Shown one piece after another: positions 47,531 to 57,046 of a stretch of DNA of 64,000 nt. How positions within the stretch are numbered: position 1 is the first letter of the stretch; each line of letters begins with the position of its first letter. Source of the stretch: Mycobacterium sp. 155 (GTDB taxonomy: Bacteria > Actinomycetota > Actinomycetes > Mycobacteriales > Mycobacteriaceae). The stretch spans positions 1,753,909 through 1,817,908 of the forward strand of contig NZ_KB892705.1 of assembly GCF_000373905.1 (NCBI RefSeq), given 5' to 3'. The position numbers were made by a program, and so were the translations under genes. Under the pieces are notes generated by a model. The model did no database searches, was not told the origin of the DNA, and was given only the letters and a program-made list of their open reading frames with translations.

Positions 47531-49306
47531 TCATGCGTTGTCGGGTTTCTCCGGTTTGGCGTCTATTCCGGATTCCTTACGCTGCTGTGCGGTGATCGGT
47601 GCCGGCGCGGCGGTCAGCGGGTCCACGCCGCCACCCGACTTGGGAAACGCGATGACCTCGCGGATCGAGTCGACGCCGGCGAGCAGTGCCGTGATGCGGT
47701 CCCAGCCGAACGCGATGCCGCCGTGAGGTGGCGCACCGAAGGTGAACGCGTCCAACAGGAATCCGAATTTGTCCTGCGCTTCATCGTGGCTGATGCCCAT
47801 CATCGCGAACACCCGCTCTTGAAGGTCGCGACGGTGGATACGGATCGAGCCGCCGCCGATCTCGTTACCGTTGCAGACGATGTCGTAGGCATCGGACAAC
47901 GCGTTGCCGGGATCGGTGTCGAACGTGCCCTCCGATTCAGGCTTCGGCGCGGTGAAGGCATGGTGCACCGCCGTCCAGGCGCCCGAACCCACCGCGACGT
48001 CGCCCGAGGCCGTCGCCTCGTCGGAGGTCTCGAACATCGGAAAGTCCACCACCCAGGTGAACGCCCAGGCGGTCGGGTCGATGAGGTCGAGTCGCTTGGC
48101 GATCTCGACCCGGGTGGCGCCGAGCAGTGCCCGGGCGCCCTTGGCCGGACCCGCGGCGAAGAAGATGCAGTCGCCGGGATTGGCGCCGACGTGCGCGGTC
48201 AGCCCGTCCCGCTCGGCGTCGGTGAGATTCTTGGCGACCGGCCCGCCCAAGGTGCCGTCCTCGGCCACCAGGACGTAAGCCAGTCCCTTGTGACCGCGTT
48301 GCTTGGCGAATTCCTGCCAGCCGTCCAGTGTGCGCCGAGGCTGCGAGGCGCCGCCGGGCATGACCACAGCGCCCACGTACGGCGCCTGGAACACCCGGAA
48401 CGTGGTGTCTTTGAAGTACTCGGTGCACTCGACAAGTTCCACGCCGAACCGCAGGTCGGGCTTGTCCGAGCCGAACCGGCGCATGGCCTCGGCGTGGCTG
48501 ATCCGCGGTAGCGGCAGGGGCAGGTCGTAGCCGATCGTGGACCACACCGCGCGCAGGACTTCTTCGGAGATGGCGATGACGTCGTCGGCCTCGACGAAGC
48601 TCATCTCCATGTCGAGCTGGGTGAACTCGGGTTGACGGTCCGCGCGGAAGTCCTCGTCGCGGTAACACCGGGCGATCTGGTAGTACCGCTCCATCCCCGC
48701 GACCATAAGCAACTGCTTGAACAGCTGCGGGCTCTGCGGCAGCGCGTAGAACGAGCCGGGCTGCAGCCGCGCGGGTACCAGGAAGTCACGGGCCCCCTCC
48801 GGCGTCGAGCGCGTCAGCGTCGGGGTCTCGATCTCCACGAAGTCGTGCTCGGCCAGCACACCACGGGCAGCCGCATTCACCTTCGAGCGCAACCGAATTG
48901 CGTGACCCGGGCCTTCACGGCGCAGATCAAGGTAGCGGTAGCGCAGCCGGGCCTCCTCGCCCGCGGTCTCGTCGAGCTGGAACGGTAGCGGCGCGCTCTC
49001 CCCCAGCACGGTCAACGATGTGGCGTTGACCTCGATCTGACCAGTCGAGATCTCGGCGTTCTCATTGCCCTCCGGCCGGACCTCGACGACGCCGGTGACG
49101 GCGATACAGAACTCGGCGCGCAGCCGGTGCGCGGCGGCGAGCACGTCACCTTCGCGGAACACCACCTGCGACGCGCCCGACGCGTCCCGCAGGTCGATGA
49201 AGATCACGCCGCCGTGGTCGCGGCGACGCGCGACCCAACCCGCCAACGTCACCGTCTGACCGGCATCGGCGGGCCGCAACGAACCGGCGGCATGAGTGCG
49301 CAGCAC
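47531..49306 (-). CDS. aspS: Aspartate-tRNA ligase (probably non-discriminating Asp/Asn type)
   Basis: AspRS (591 residues). N-terminal OB fold ([20 protein letters not shown]), class II motifs ([20 protein letters not shown], and [10 protein letters not shown] at the end) and a bacterial GAD insertion. Mycobacterial AspRS is known to charge both tRNA-Asp and tRNA-Asn. I use GTG 49306, because AGGGAG precedes it and the sequence [11 protein letters not shown] matches the usual start; longer frames reach into the divergent promoter. Confidence 0.96.
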   Translation of the reverse strand: MLRTHAAGSLRPADAGQTVTLAGWVARRRDHGGVIFIDLRDASGASQVVFREGDVLAAAHRLRAEFCIAVTGVVEVRPEGNENAEISTGQIEVNATSLTVLGESAPLPFQLDETAGEEARLRYRYLDLRREGPGHAIRLRSKVNAAARGVLAEHDFVEIETPTLTRSTPEGARDFLVPARLQPGSFYALPQSPQLFKQLLMVAGMERYYQIARCYRDEDFRADRQPEFTQLDMEMSFVEADDVIAISEEVLRAVWSTIGYDLPLPLPRISHAEAMRRFGSDKPDLRFGVELVECTEYFKDTTFRVFQAPYVGAVVMPGGASQPRRTLDGWQEFAKQRGHKGLAYVLVAEDGTLGGPVAKNLTDAERDGLTAHVGANPGDCIFFAAGPAKGARALLGATRVEIAKRLDLIDPTAWAFTWVVDFPMFETSDEATASGDVAVGSGAWTAVHHAFTAPKPESEGTFDTDPGNALSDAYDIVCNGNEIGGGSIRIHRRDLQERVFAMMGISHDEAQDKFGFLLDAFTFGAPPHGGIAFGWDRITALLAGVDSIREVIAFPKSGGGVDPLTAAPAPITAQQRKESGIDAKPEKPDNA

Positions 49307-49378
49307 GAAAAACTCCCTGTGGGTCGAGGGGAAGAGGTGTGGAACGAGTGACAAGTGTAGAGGGAGCCGCACAGCCAC

Positions 49379-49384
49379 TAAGTT
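49379..49384 (+). promoter_or_regulatory. -10 box (TAAGTT) of a leaderless promoter
   Basis: Ends 7 nt before the GTG at 49392. Confidence 0.45.
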
Positions 49385-49391
49385 GGCGATC

Positions 49392-50273
49392 GTGAACGTG
49401 TCTGTTGCTGTCATCGGTCCCGGCGCCATCGGCTCGGCCGTCGCGGCCCATCTGCACACCGCCGGGCACCAGGTGTCGGTCTACGGCCGCACGCCCCGCG
49501 ACTCGATCGAAGTCAGACCCGACGGCTCGGCGCCTGTCATCGTGCCTGGCCCGGTGCGTACCGATCCCGACGCGGTATCAGGCGCGGTGGACGTGGTGTT
49601 CCTGGCGGTCAAGGACACCCAGAACGCCGAGGCCGCGAAATGGCTGGCCCGGCTGTGCGATGCGAACACTGTGGTGTGTGCGTTGCAGAACGGTGTGGAG
49701 CAGGTCGAGCGCGTGGGCCGGTACTGCCCTGCCGGCACTGTGGTGCCCGCGGCGATCTGGGTCTCCGCGGAGACGACGCCGCAGGGCTGGGTGCGGCTGC
49801 GCAATCCGCTTCGTTTGGTCTTGCCCGACAATGCCGCCGCAGCCACCATCGCCGCCCTGTTCCCGGACGGCACCGTCGAATTGGATTCCGAATTCGTCAA
49901 CGCGACGTGGCACAAACTGCTGGTCAACGCTGCGGTCGGACTCATGGTGCTGTCCGGCCGACGCTCGGGCATGTTCCGTCGCGACGACGTCGCTGCCCTG
50001 ACCCGGGAGTACCTCGCCGAATGCCTTGCCGTCGCCCGGGCCGAGGGCGCGACCCTGTCCGACGCCGTGATCAATGACGTGGTCGACATGCTCGCCAAAT
50101 CCCCGCCGGACGTCACCACGTCGATGTTGACCGATCGACAGGCGGACCGACCGCTGGAGTGGGACATCCGTAATGGCGTGATCCGCCGCAAGGCCGCCAT
50201 CCATGGCCTGGCCACCCCGATCAGCAACTTGTTGGTGCCCCTACTAGCGGCGGCCAGCGACGGACCTGGCTGA
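49392..50273 (+). CDS. Ketopantoate reductase family protein (Rv2573-like)
   Basis: 293 residues. The N-terminal Rossmann motif [20 protein letters not shown] binds NADP, and [20 protein letters not shown] and a C-terminal helical domain with [14 protein letters not shown] follow; the Lys of that last segment is the expected catalytic residue. It may reduce 2-dehydropantoate for coenzyme A synthesis or a related keto acid; Rv2573 at this position in M. tuberculosis is of the same family. Divergent from aspS, leaderless start likely. Confidence 0.85.
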   Translation: MNVSVAVIGPGAIGSAVAAHLHTAGHQVSVYGRTPRDSIEVRPDGSAPVIVPGPVRTDPDAVSGAVDVVFLAVKDTQNAEAAKWLARLCDANTVVCALQNGVEQVERVGRYCPAGTVVPAAIWVSAETTPQGWVRLRNPLRLVLPDNAAAATIAALFPDGTVELDSEFVNATWHKLLVNAAVGLMVLSGRRSGMFRRDDVAALTREYLAECLAVARAEGATLSDAVINDVVDMLAKSPPDVTTSMLTDRQADRPLEWDIRNGVIRRKAAIHGLATPISNLLVPLLAAASDGPG

Positions 50274-50274
50274 C

Positions 50275-51804
50275 CTAGTACAGGCCCGCCCAGGCCGCGC
50301 GTCGGACCGCGTCGGGATCAGCGACCATCTCGTCACGTCCGGACCGGATCACCCGTGTCAGTCGGCGCACGGTGTCGTATTGCGGCCAGTCCTGAAAGAC
50401 CTGGTCCTCCTCGCGTGCGGGAAATATCTCGTCCTCCTCGCGTGCGGGGCACCCCCCGGTGGCGAAATCCAGCCAGGTGCGTTGCATGCGCCGCCCCACC
50501 GACGGCTGGATGCGGCGCCCGAGCGGATGCAATTTGCGGCCCAGATATGAGCCGTAGCTGTGTTGGATGTGGACGATCTCGCTGCCGTGGGCCGCGCCGA
50601 GCCCCAGTACCTTGAGCGTCCAGGTGGTGTGATCGAACCGGTAGGCGTGCGTCGGCGCATGCGCGCTGTAAGCGTCGGCGAAAGCCCACGTCGGAGCACC
50701 GAACATGACATCGGAGCCGATCGCGATCAACGCCTTGCGGCGCGGAAAGTCCGGGTAGGCCGCGAGCACGCCGGGTCCGGCGGACGGATCAGTGCGCGCG
50801 AAGAAAGCCTGGATGGCCGCTTCGGTGGTGGGCAGCATCGGCGGCTTGCCCCACGCGAACATCGAGGCCTCGTGGCTGTTGGTGCCGATGATCAACGGCA
50901 CGTGGCCGACGGCCCCGGCTCGGGCCGCCTCGATCGGATGCTGCGGCAGCAGGTCGACACCGTAGGTCAATCCATAGGCCAATGTCGGTGTGTGTTGCGC
51001 ACTTTCCAGCTGCAGCTGCCCGGCGGCGCGGCGCAACTGCCGTTGCGGCAGGGTCTTGACCACTTCGGCGCCGACACCGAGGGCGGCCAGAAAGCGGCGC
51101 GCCTGCCGGGCTCGGGTCTCACGATCGGCGATCAGCGGCAGCGCCGGGCTCTGGGCAATCGCGCGGGCGAACAATCCCGTGGCGGCCGGGCTGGCCAACA
51201 ATGCCAGTACCGACGTAGCACCGGCAGATTCGCCGAACACCGTCACCTGCCCGGGGTCACCACCGAACGCAGCGATGTTGTCCCGCACCCAGGCCAGTGC
51301 GGCGAGTTGATCCCGCACGCACAGGTTGTCGTCGAAACCGGGACCGAGGTCGCTGAGCTCGAAACCGCCGAACACCCCCAGCCGGTAGGTGACATTGACC
51401 ACCACCACATTGCCGTTGGCAGCCAACCGCGACCCGTTGTAGAGCTGCAATTGACCCGCGCCGTACACAAACGCGCCGCCGGGAATCCACACCATGACCG
51501 GCAATGAACCCGTCGTATCCGGGGACCACACGGTGACGGTCAGGCACGCTTCGTCACGGATCTTGGGGTCGTCACGACCGCCCCCGACGAATGAACGGCC
51601 TTGCGGCGGCAACGGCCCGTGGTCGACGGCGTCGTGCACACCGGTCCACGGTGACAGCGGTTGCGGCGCCAGAAACCGTCGCGCACCGACGGGTTGCCGG
51701 GCGTAAGCGACACCCCGCCACACCCCGACACCGTCCTCGACGGTGCCGCGGAGCCGCCCCAGCGAAGTATGGGCGATGGTCGAATGTTCCGCGACGACGG
51801 ACAC
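50275..51804 (-). CDS. Type B carboxylesterase
   Basis: 509 residues of the carboxylesterase/cholinesterase fold. The oxyanion region MVWIPGGAFVYGAGQLQ, nucleophile elbow VFGESAGATSVLALL and the His in AAHGSEIVHI fit a Ser-Glu-His triad. No signal peptide. Near the C-terminus a 27-bp duplication gives two copies of the motif PAREEDxxF. GTG at 51804 has TAGGAT 6 nt upstream. Stop lies 1 nt from the end of the converging gene. Substrate unknown. Confidence 0.88.
   Translation of the reverse strand: MSVVAEHSTIAHTSLGRLRGTVEDGVGVWRGVAYARQPVGARRFLAPQPLSPWTGVHDAVDHGPLPPQGRSFVGGGRDDPKIRDEACLTVTVWSPDTTGSLPVMVWIPGGAFVYGAGQLQLYNGSRLAANGNVVVVNVTYRLGVFGGFELSDLGPGFDDNLCVRDQLAALAWVRDNIAAFGGDPGQVTVFGESAGATSVLALLASPAATGLFARAIAQSPALPLIADRETRARQARRFLAALGVGAEVVKTLPQRQLRRAAGQLQLESAQHTPTLAYGLTYGVDLLPQHPIEAARAGAVGHVPLIIGTNSHEASMFAWGKPPMLPTTEAAIQAFFARTDPSAGPGVLAAYPDFPRRKALIAIGSDVMFGAPTWAFADAYSAHAPTHAYRFDHTTWTLKVLGLGAAHGSEIVHIQHSYGSYLGRKLHPLGRRIQPSVGRRMQRTWLDFATGGCPAREEDEIFPAREEDQVFQDWPQYDTVRRLTRVIRSGRDEMVADPDAVRRAAWAGLY
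50404..50448. repeat. 27-bp-period tandem duplication in the esterase gene
   Basis: GTCCTCCTCGCGTGCGGG occurs at 50404-50421 and again at 50431-50448. The period of 27 nt keeps the frame and adds nine residues. Confidence 0.75.
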
Positions 51805-51810
51805 GTCTGA

Positions 51811-51816
51811 ATCCTA
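51811..51816 (-). promoter_or_regulatory. -10 box (TAGGAT) of a leaderless promoter
   Basis: Lies 6 nt before the GTG of the esterase gene on the minus strand. Confidence 0.45.
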
Positions 51817-51878
51817 GTGTGGCAAGCTGGACACGCTGTCGAGTACGACCTACCGGCGAATGGCGATGGAGCGACGCG

Positions 51879-52769
51879 ATGACCTTCAACGAGGGTATGC
51901 AGATCGACACGAGCACCACGTCGACCGGCGGCGGAGGCCGCGGCCCCGGTCGTGGACTGGCCATCGGCGGTGGCCTCGGCGGCCTGCTGGTGGTCGTGGT
52001 CGCGCTGTTCCTCGGTATCGATCCCGGCACGATCATGCCGGAGCAACAGCAAATCGACGCCGGGGGCGCCCAGGCTCAAGGTATCGACCTGAGTCACTGC
52101 AAGACCGGCGCCGACGCCAACAAGTACGTGGAGTGCCGCGTGGTGGCCACCGGTAACTCGGTGGACGGGGTCTGGTCGCAACTGCTCAAGGGCTACACCC
52201 GGCCGCACATGAAGCTGTTCAAGGATCAGGTGAACACCGGGTGCGGTCCGGCCACCACAGCGGTCGGCCCGTTCTACTGCCCCGTGGACCAGACTGCCTA
52301 CTTCGACACCGGGTTCTTCCAGGTACTCGTCGACCAATTCGGTTCCAGCGGCGGGCCATTGGCACAGGAATACGTGGTGGCCCACGAGTACGGGCATCAC
52401 GTGCAGAATCTGCTGGGTGTGTTGGGCCGAGCCCAGCAGGACCCGCAAGGCGCGACCGGTGCAGGCGTGCGCACTGAACTTCAGGCCGACTGCTACGCCG
52501 GCGTGTGGGCGCACTACGCGTCGATCACCAAACAGGAGAGCACAGGGGTGCCGTACCTGGAACCGTTGAGCGACAAGGACATCGCCGATGCTCTGTCGGC
52601 CGCCCAGTCGGTCGGTGACGACCGGATCCAGAAGGCGGCGACCGGCCGGGTCAACCCGGAGACGTGGACTCATGGCTCTTCGGCGGAGCGGCAAAAGTGG
52701 TTCACCGTCGGCTACCAGACCGGCGACCCCAAGAAGTGCGACACGTTCGCCGCAGCCAACCTTGGTTAG
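51879..52769 (+). CDS. Membrane-anchored neutral zinc metallopeptidase (Rv2575-like)
   Basis: 296 residues. One membrane helix (residues about 27-46, LAIGGGLGGLLVVVVALFLG) follows a Gly/Thr-rich N-terminus. The outer domain has the HEYGHH zinc motif and a downstream ELQADCYAGVWAHY segment whose Glu or Asp is the expected third ligand; four cysteines probably form disulfides. It belongs to the YpfJ/KPN_02809 family. ATG at 51879 after GGAG. The stop overlaps the proposed start of the next gene. Confidence 0.88.
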   Translation: MTFNEGMQIDTSTTSTGGGGRGPGRGLAIGGGLGGLLVVVVALFLGIDPGTIMPEQQQIDAGGAQAQGIDLSHCKTGADANKYVECRVVATGNSVDGVWSQLLKGYTRPHMKLFKDQVNTGCGPATTAVGPFYCPVDQTAYFDTGFFQVLVDQFGSSGGPLAQEYVVAHEYGHHVQNLLGVLGRAQQDPQGATGAGVRTELQADCYAGVWAHYASITKQESTGVPYLEPLSDKDIADALSAAQSVGDDRIQKAATGRVNPETWTHGSSAERQKWFTVGYQTGDPKKCDTFAAANLG

Positions 52770-54396
52770 GGCACAGACCGAGGTAGACACCGTCGCGGAG
52801 CGCTACCTCCAGAGATACGCACAGCTGGATCCCTGCGCGGCAACCGAATTGGGCATCAAAGGCCACGATGCCGAGATCACCGACTACTCTCCCGACGGCG
52901 TGGCCGCGCGCGCCGAAGCGGCCCGGTCCGCACTGCGGGAACTCGCTGGGACCACCCCGGTCGACGATGTCGACGTGGTGACCGTCGCGGCCCTGACCGA
53001 ACGACTCGGCGTGATCATCGAACTGCACGACGCCGGGCTGGATCTGGGTGAGCTGAACGTGATCGCCTCGCCGTTGCAGGCCATGCGCGACGTGTTCGAT
53101 CTGATGGCCGTCGACACCGTGGACGACTGGTCGTTGATCTCGCGGCGCCTGGCCCAGGTTCCGGATCGCGTCGACGGTTACGCCCTCGCCCTGCGGACCG
53201 CGGCAGGCAACGGACATGCCCCGGCCGGCCGCCAAGTCACCCGCGGTATCGATCAGGCCACACGGATCGGGCAGTTGTTCATCGACATGGTCTCCCGGGC
53301 CGTCCCGGAAAACCCGGTGCTGCACCGTGAGTTACGCGCCCGGGCCGAGGCAGCCGCCGCGGCGTACCGACGGCTGGCGACCACGCTGCGAGACGATGTC
53401 GCCCCGCATGCCCGCCGGCAGGACGCCTGTGGCCGCGATGCCTACCGGCTGCTCTCCCGCTCGTTTCTCGGCGCCGAAGTCGACCTCGACGAAACCTACA
53501 CGTGGGGCATCGAGCTTCTGGAAGCGATTGTGGCCGAACAGGTGTCGATCGCACAGCAGCTCTACCCCGGCGCCACCGTGGCCGAGACCCTGCGCCGCCT
53601 CGACGACGAGCCGCGCTATGTGCTCACCGGCACCGATGCGCTGCAGGCCTGGATGCAGGATCTGTCCGATCGCGCGGTGGACTCGTTGGCCGGCACGCAC
53701 TTCGACATCGCCGAGCCGCTGCGCAGGCTGGAGTGCCGGATCGCGCCGACCCAGACCGGCGGCATCTACTACACCGGCCCGTCGGAGGATTTCAGCAGGC
53801 CGGGCCGGATGTGGTGGTCGGTGCCACCCGGTGTCGAGCAGTTCCACACCTGGCAAGAGACCACTACCGTCTTCCACGAAGGTGTTCCTGGGCACCATCT
53901 GCAGATCGGCCGGGCCGTGGTGTTGGCCGACCAGCTCAATCGATGGCGCCGGCTGGGGTGCTGGGTGTCGGGACACGGTGAGGGCTGGGCCCTATACGCC
54001 GAACGGTTGATGGCCGAGCTGGGCTGGCTCAGCGACGCCGGCAACCGCATGGGCATGCTTGACGCGCAACGGTTTCGGGCCGCCCGGGTGGTAATCGACA
54101 TCGGAGTCCACTGCGGCATGAAAGCACCCGACGGAGCAGTCTGGGATGCCGAGCGGGCGTGGAACTTCCTCACCTCACATTCGGCCATGGCCCCGGAGAA
54201 TCTGCAGTTCGAGCTGGACCGGTACCTGGGCTGGCCGGGGCAGGCCCCGTCGTACGCCATCGGCCAACGGATCTGGCAACAGCTGCGCGACGACGCGCTA
54301 CAAGCCGGGGCGTCGTTGAAACAGTTTCACAGCCGCGCGCTGGATCTCGGCGGTCTGCCGCTCGATGTGCTGCGGTCGGCGTTGTCGACGACATGA
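52762..54396 (+). CDS. DUF885 family peptidase-like protein
   Basis: 544 residues. The motif TTTVFHEGVPGHHLQIGRAV contains the HExxxGH-type zinc site of DUF885 proteins, and EGWALYAERLMAELG gives the likely third ligand region. DUF885 proteins are putative metallopeptidases with uncertain substrates. The only start near the N-terminus is a TTG at 52762, overlapping the previous gene by 8 nt and with no clear SD. The 3' end overlaps an ATG (ATGA). Confidence 0.8.
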   Translation: MVRAQTEVDTVAERYLQRYAQLDPCAATELGIKGHDAEITDYSPDGVAARAEAARSALRELAGTTPVDDVDVVTVAALTERLGVIIELHDAGLDLGELNVIASPLQAMRDVFDLMAVDTVDDWSLISRRLAQVPDRVDGYALALRTAAGNGHAPAGRQVTRGIDQATRIGQLFIDMVSRAVPENPVLHRELRARAEAAAAAYRRLATTLRDDVAPHARRQDACGRDAYRLLSRSFLGAEVDLDETYTWGIELLEAIVAEQVSIAQQLYPGATVAETLRRLDDEPRYVLTGTDALQAWMQDLSDRAVDSLAGTHFDIAEPLRRLECRIAPTQTGGIYYTGPSEDFSRPGRMWWSVPPGVEQFHTWQETTTVFHEGVPGHHLQIGRAVVLADQLNRWRRLGCWVSGHGEGWALYAERLMAELGWLSDAGNRMGMLDAQRFRAARVVIDIGVHCGMKAPDGAVWDAERAWNFLTSHSAMAPENLQFELDRYLGWPGQAPSYAIGQRIWQQLRDDALQAGASLKQFHSRALDLGGLPLDVLRSALSTT

Positions 54397-54576
54397 CCCA
54401 TTCCGGCATCGAGCCCGACTCGGCAGGCGCGGTGGCCGACGGGTTACGTCAAGGTGTCCGGCGACTCGTGGTCGCGCCGCGGCATGCGCAGCAAAGGCAG
54501 CACCTTCACCGTGGCGTCACTGGCGCTCCAGCACCTGCGCGACATCGTGCATCACGCGTACGACGTGGACCGCTGA
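54393..54576 (+). pseudogene. DinB-like gene remnant
   Basis: An ATG at 54393 overlaps the previous stop, but its frame soon loses sense. From about 54433 another frame gives WPTGYVKVSGDSWSRRGMRS then KGSTFTVASLALQHLRDIVH and HAYDVDR before a TGA at 54574. That tail resembles the C-terminal end of DinB-fold (maleylpyruvate isomerase/mycothiol transferase) proteins, with His pairs. Most of the gene is missing, so I read it as decayed. Confidence 0.4.
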
Positions 54577-55028
54577 CCGCACCCACAAAGCCGGAGCCGG
54601 TCATCAGGGCACCGGTGCGACGTTGTCGATTGCGGTTTTCGCTTGCGCGGTGGGACCGGCGAAGCAGCGGGGCGCAGCGCGTCGCGACGACGCTCTAGTG
54701 CCCGTCGAGGGCTGTCAACTCGGCGCCGAGGCTGAGGTCGGGTAACCAGCCGCCCCACTCCGCGAATATGTGCTGGAACGTATCCTTACCTCACCGCGGG
54801 ACGGCCACTGAGACTTCTCGATCGGGTGAGGGGAACTGATGCCGCGAGCCCGCACGCGGGTTCGCGGCTCTACGGATGCGATTCGACCCGCAAACAGGAT
54901 GACCAGCGACGCGTCCCACGTGTTCACCTACTCTAGCCACCTGCGATGCGCCTGGGGAACCTCAGCAGGCTCCCCAGGTGGGGAACTCCGGCTACTGAAA
55001 AACCAACCTCGTGTGTTTCACTGGTCAG
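54577..55028. other. Region without an intact gene before the multicopper oxidase
   Basis: About 450 nt. On the minus strand 54694-54790 there is a short in-frame tail (FQHIFAEWGGWLPDLSLGAE to a TAG) that could be the 3' end of a lost gene. Two hairpins lie close to the oxidase: arms 54841-54853 with 54856-54868 (13 nt, one G-T pair) and 54951-54958 with 54971-54978 (8 nt). No clear promoter was found. Confidence 0.35.
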
Positions 55029-56933
55029 GTGGTTTCGCGACGAGGACGCCAGTTCAGCAGGCGGGCGGTACTGCTCGGCGGCGCTGCCGGTGTCCTGGGG
55101 CTGACGAGTTCGCTGGCATCGCGGCCAGCGGGTGCCGACGAACCCCCCTTCTTCCCGTCGACAGCACTCGACCAGCCGAATCTGCCCAACTTGAGATTTC
55201 AGGGCTTCCATTCGCCGCGGAACATCCGTCCCTTTATCGACGAGCTGCCGATCCTGCCGCGCCGGCAGCTCGGCGGTCGGATCGTCGCCGCGGAGGCCTT
55301 GCACGAATTTCACAGTGATATGCCGCCGGCCCCGAGTTGGGGATACGACGGCGTGAGCCACCTCGGTCCCATCATCGAGGTGCAACGTGGCGAAGTCGCG
55401 AAGACCACGTTCGTCAACGATCTCGGCCCTCACATCCTCTCCGACTACATCGACCCCTCGTTACACGGAGTCAGCGCCGATGACGCGACCCGCCCGCCGA
55501 TAGTCGTGCACCTGCACGGCGCACCGAACTCACCTGTCGATGATGGCTATCCGACCGCCGTGATCCGCCCGGGCGAAAGCATCGACTACCAATTCAACAA
55601 CGAACTGGAATCCGCCACGCTGTGGTATCACGACCATGCCATGGGGATCACCCGGCTGAACGTCTATGCCGGCCTCGCGGCACCGTACTGGGTCCGCGAT
55701 GAATTCGACACCGGCAAGGAGGACAATCCGCTAGGCCTGCCGGCAGGTGACTACGAGGTGCCCCTGATCGTCTCCGACAAGGTGTTCACCCGCGACGGAC
55801 GGCTGCGCTACGACAGCATCCGCACCCAGCTTCTCCGAAATCATTGGGGCGGCGGTCTTGCCGGAGACGTGATGGTCGTGAACGGCAAGGCGTGGCCGAA
55901 TCTGAATGTGGACCGAGGGGTTTATCGGATCCGGCTCACGTCGGCTTCGTCGGTGAGCGACTACCGGATCGCGTTCTCGAACAACATGCCGTTCTGGGTC
56001 ATCGGCAGTGACGGCGGGTTGCTCGACCAGCCCGTCGAAGTCCTCGCACTCGACGTCGTCTCGGCCGAACGCTACGACCTGCTGGTCGACTTCAGCGGCT
56101 TCGAACCCGGTGACGCCGTCGAAATGATCAACATCGCGCAGATCGCATGGATCGGCCAGCTCGGTGGTAGTGCGCAGGTGCGAAACATCATGAGGTTCAG
56201 TGCCACCGAGAAGGTCGGACAGTACACGGAGATCCCGAGGGATCTGCGTGGCGGCCGGCGGCAGCCGAAGCGGCTGCCGGCCTTGGCGGCCGCGACCGAG
56301 CCCCCTGTCACCCACACGTTGAACGTCAACCTCAACCGCGAGGGTGAGTGGCTCGCCAGGATAAACATGAACATCGACAACCTGGCATTCGACAGCAGCT
56401 GCGTGGATATCGCCCGCCAAGGCGGCGTAGAGCAGTGGAACTTGGTGAACGCCGATGTCACGCTGCAAACTCACGCGATCCACGTTCATCTCGCGCAGTT
56501 CCGGGTCATCGGACGGCAGAATTTCGATCGTCGCCAGTTCGCCCACGACCTGGACAGCCCGGGACATATCGGTGATGGCCGGTGGGCGCCGTCAGCCGAG
56601 GACTACGTGCACGGTCCTATGGAGGAGCCCGCTCCGTATGAGCGGGGCTGGAAGGACACCGTGCGATGCCCCCGCGGTCAGATCACGCGAGTTCTCATTC
56701 GCTGGCCGACCGCCGACGAACTCGGCTTCGACCCGGACGCTCCGTTCGAGGCTCCCGACGGAACTCCGCTGCAGGGTTACGTGTGGCACTGCCACATGCT
56801 CGATCACGAGGACAACGAGATGATGCGACGGATTCGGTTCGTCGCTCCGACGCTGCCCGACAGCGACCTGCCCACCTGCGACATGTCCGACTCTGACATG
56901 CCGATGTCCGGGCACGGCCATCACATGGGCTAA
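55029..56933 (+). CDS. Tat-exported multicopper oxidase (CotA/bilirubin-oxidase type)
   Basis: 634 residues. The N-terminus has twin arginines (SRRGRQFSRRAVLLGGAAG) and a hydrophobic stretch, so it is likely exported folded. All four copper-ligand motifs are seen: HLHGAPNSP, LWYHDHAMGIT, THAIHVHLAQF and GYVWHCHMLDHEDNEMM. The domain pattern is that of CotA-like oxidases rather than CueO. The end is rich in Met, Asp and His (CDMSDSDMPMSGHGHHMG), which could bind copper. It oxidises phenols, bilirubin-like compounds or metal ions at the expense of oxygen; copper tolerance is possible. GTG at 55029 is chosen for the Tat signal; GTG at 55011 is also in frame. Confidence 0.9.
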   Translation: MVSRRGRQFSRRAVLLGGAAGVLGLTSSLASRPAGADEPPFFPSTALDQPNLPNLRFQGFHSPRNIRPFIDELPILPRRQLGGRIVAAEALHEFHSDMPPAPSWGYDGVSHLGPIIEVQRGEVAKTTFVNDLGPHILSDYIDPSLHGVSADDATRPPIVVHLHGAPNSPVDDGYPTAVIRPGESIDYQFNNELESATLWYHDHAMGITRLNVYAGLAAPYWVRDEFDTGKEDNPLGLPAGDYEVPLIVSDKVFTRDGRLRYDSIRTQLLRNHWGGGLAGDVMVVNGKAWPNLNVDRGVYRIRLTSASSVSDYRIAFSNNMPFWVIGSDGGLLDQPVEVLALDVVSAERYDLLVDFSGFEPGDAVEMINIAQIAWIGQLGGSAQVRNIMRFSATEKVGQYTEIPRDLRGGRRQPKRLPALAAATEPPVTHTLNVNLNREGEWLARINMNIDNLAFDSSCVDIARQGGVEQWNLVNADVTLQTHAIHVHLAQFRVIGRQNFDRRQFAHDLDSPGHIGDGRWAPSAEDYVHGPMEEPAPYERGWKDTVRCPRGQITRVLIRWPTADELGFDPDAPFEAPDGTPLQGYVWHCHMLDHEDNEMMRRIRFVAPTLPDSDLPTCDMSDSDMPMSGHGHHMG

Positions 56934-56939
56934 GAAACG

Positions 56940-56973
56940 TCACCCCGGAAAACGTGCGCGGCCACCGGGGTGA
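56940..56973 (+). terminator. Terminator hairpin after the multicopper oxidase
   Basis: TCACCCCGG (56940-56948) and CCGGGGTGA (56965-56973) form a perfect 9-bp stem, 7 nt after the stop codon. Confidence 0.65.
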
Positions 56974-57046
56974 GTTCGAGTCACAGGCTCGGAGCAGGTG
57001 ACGTAGGGTGACCGTGTCGCGCGCCACACTAGGTAGGGGAAATCAC

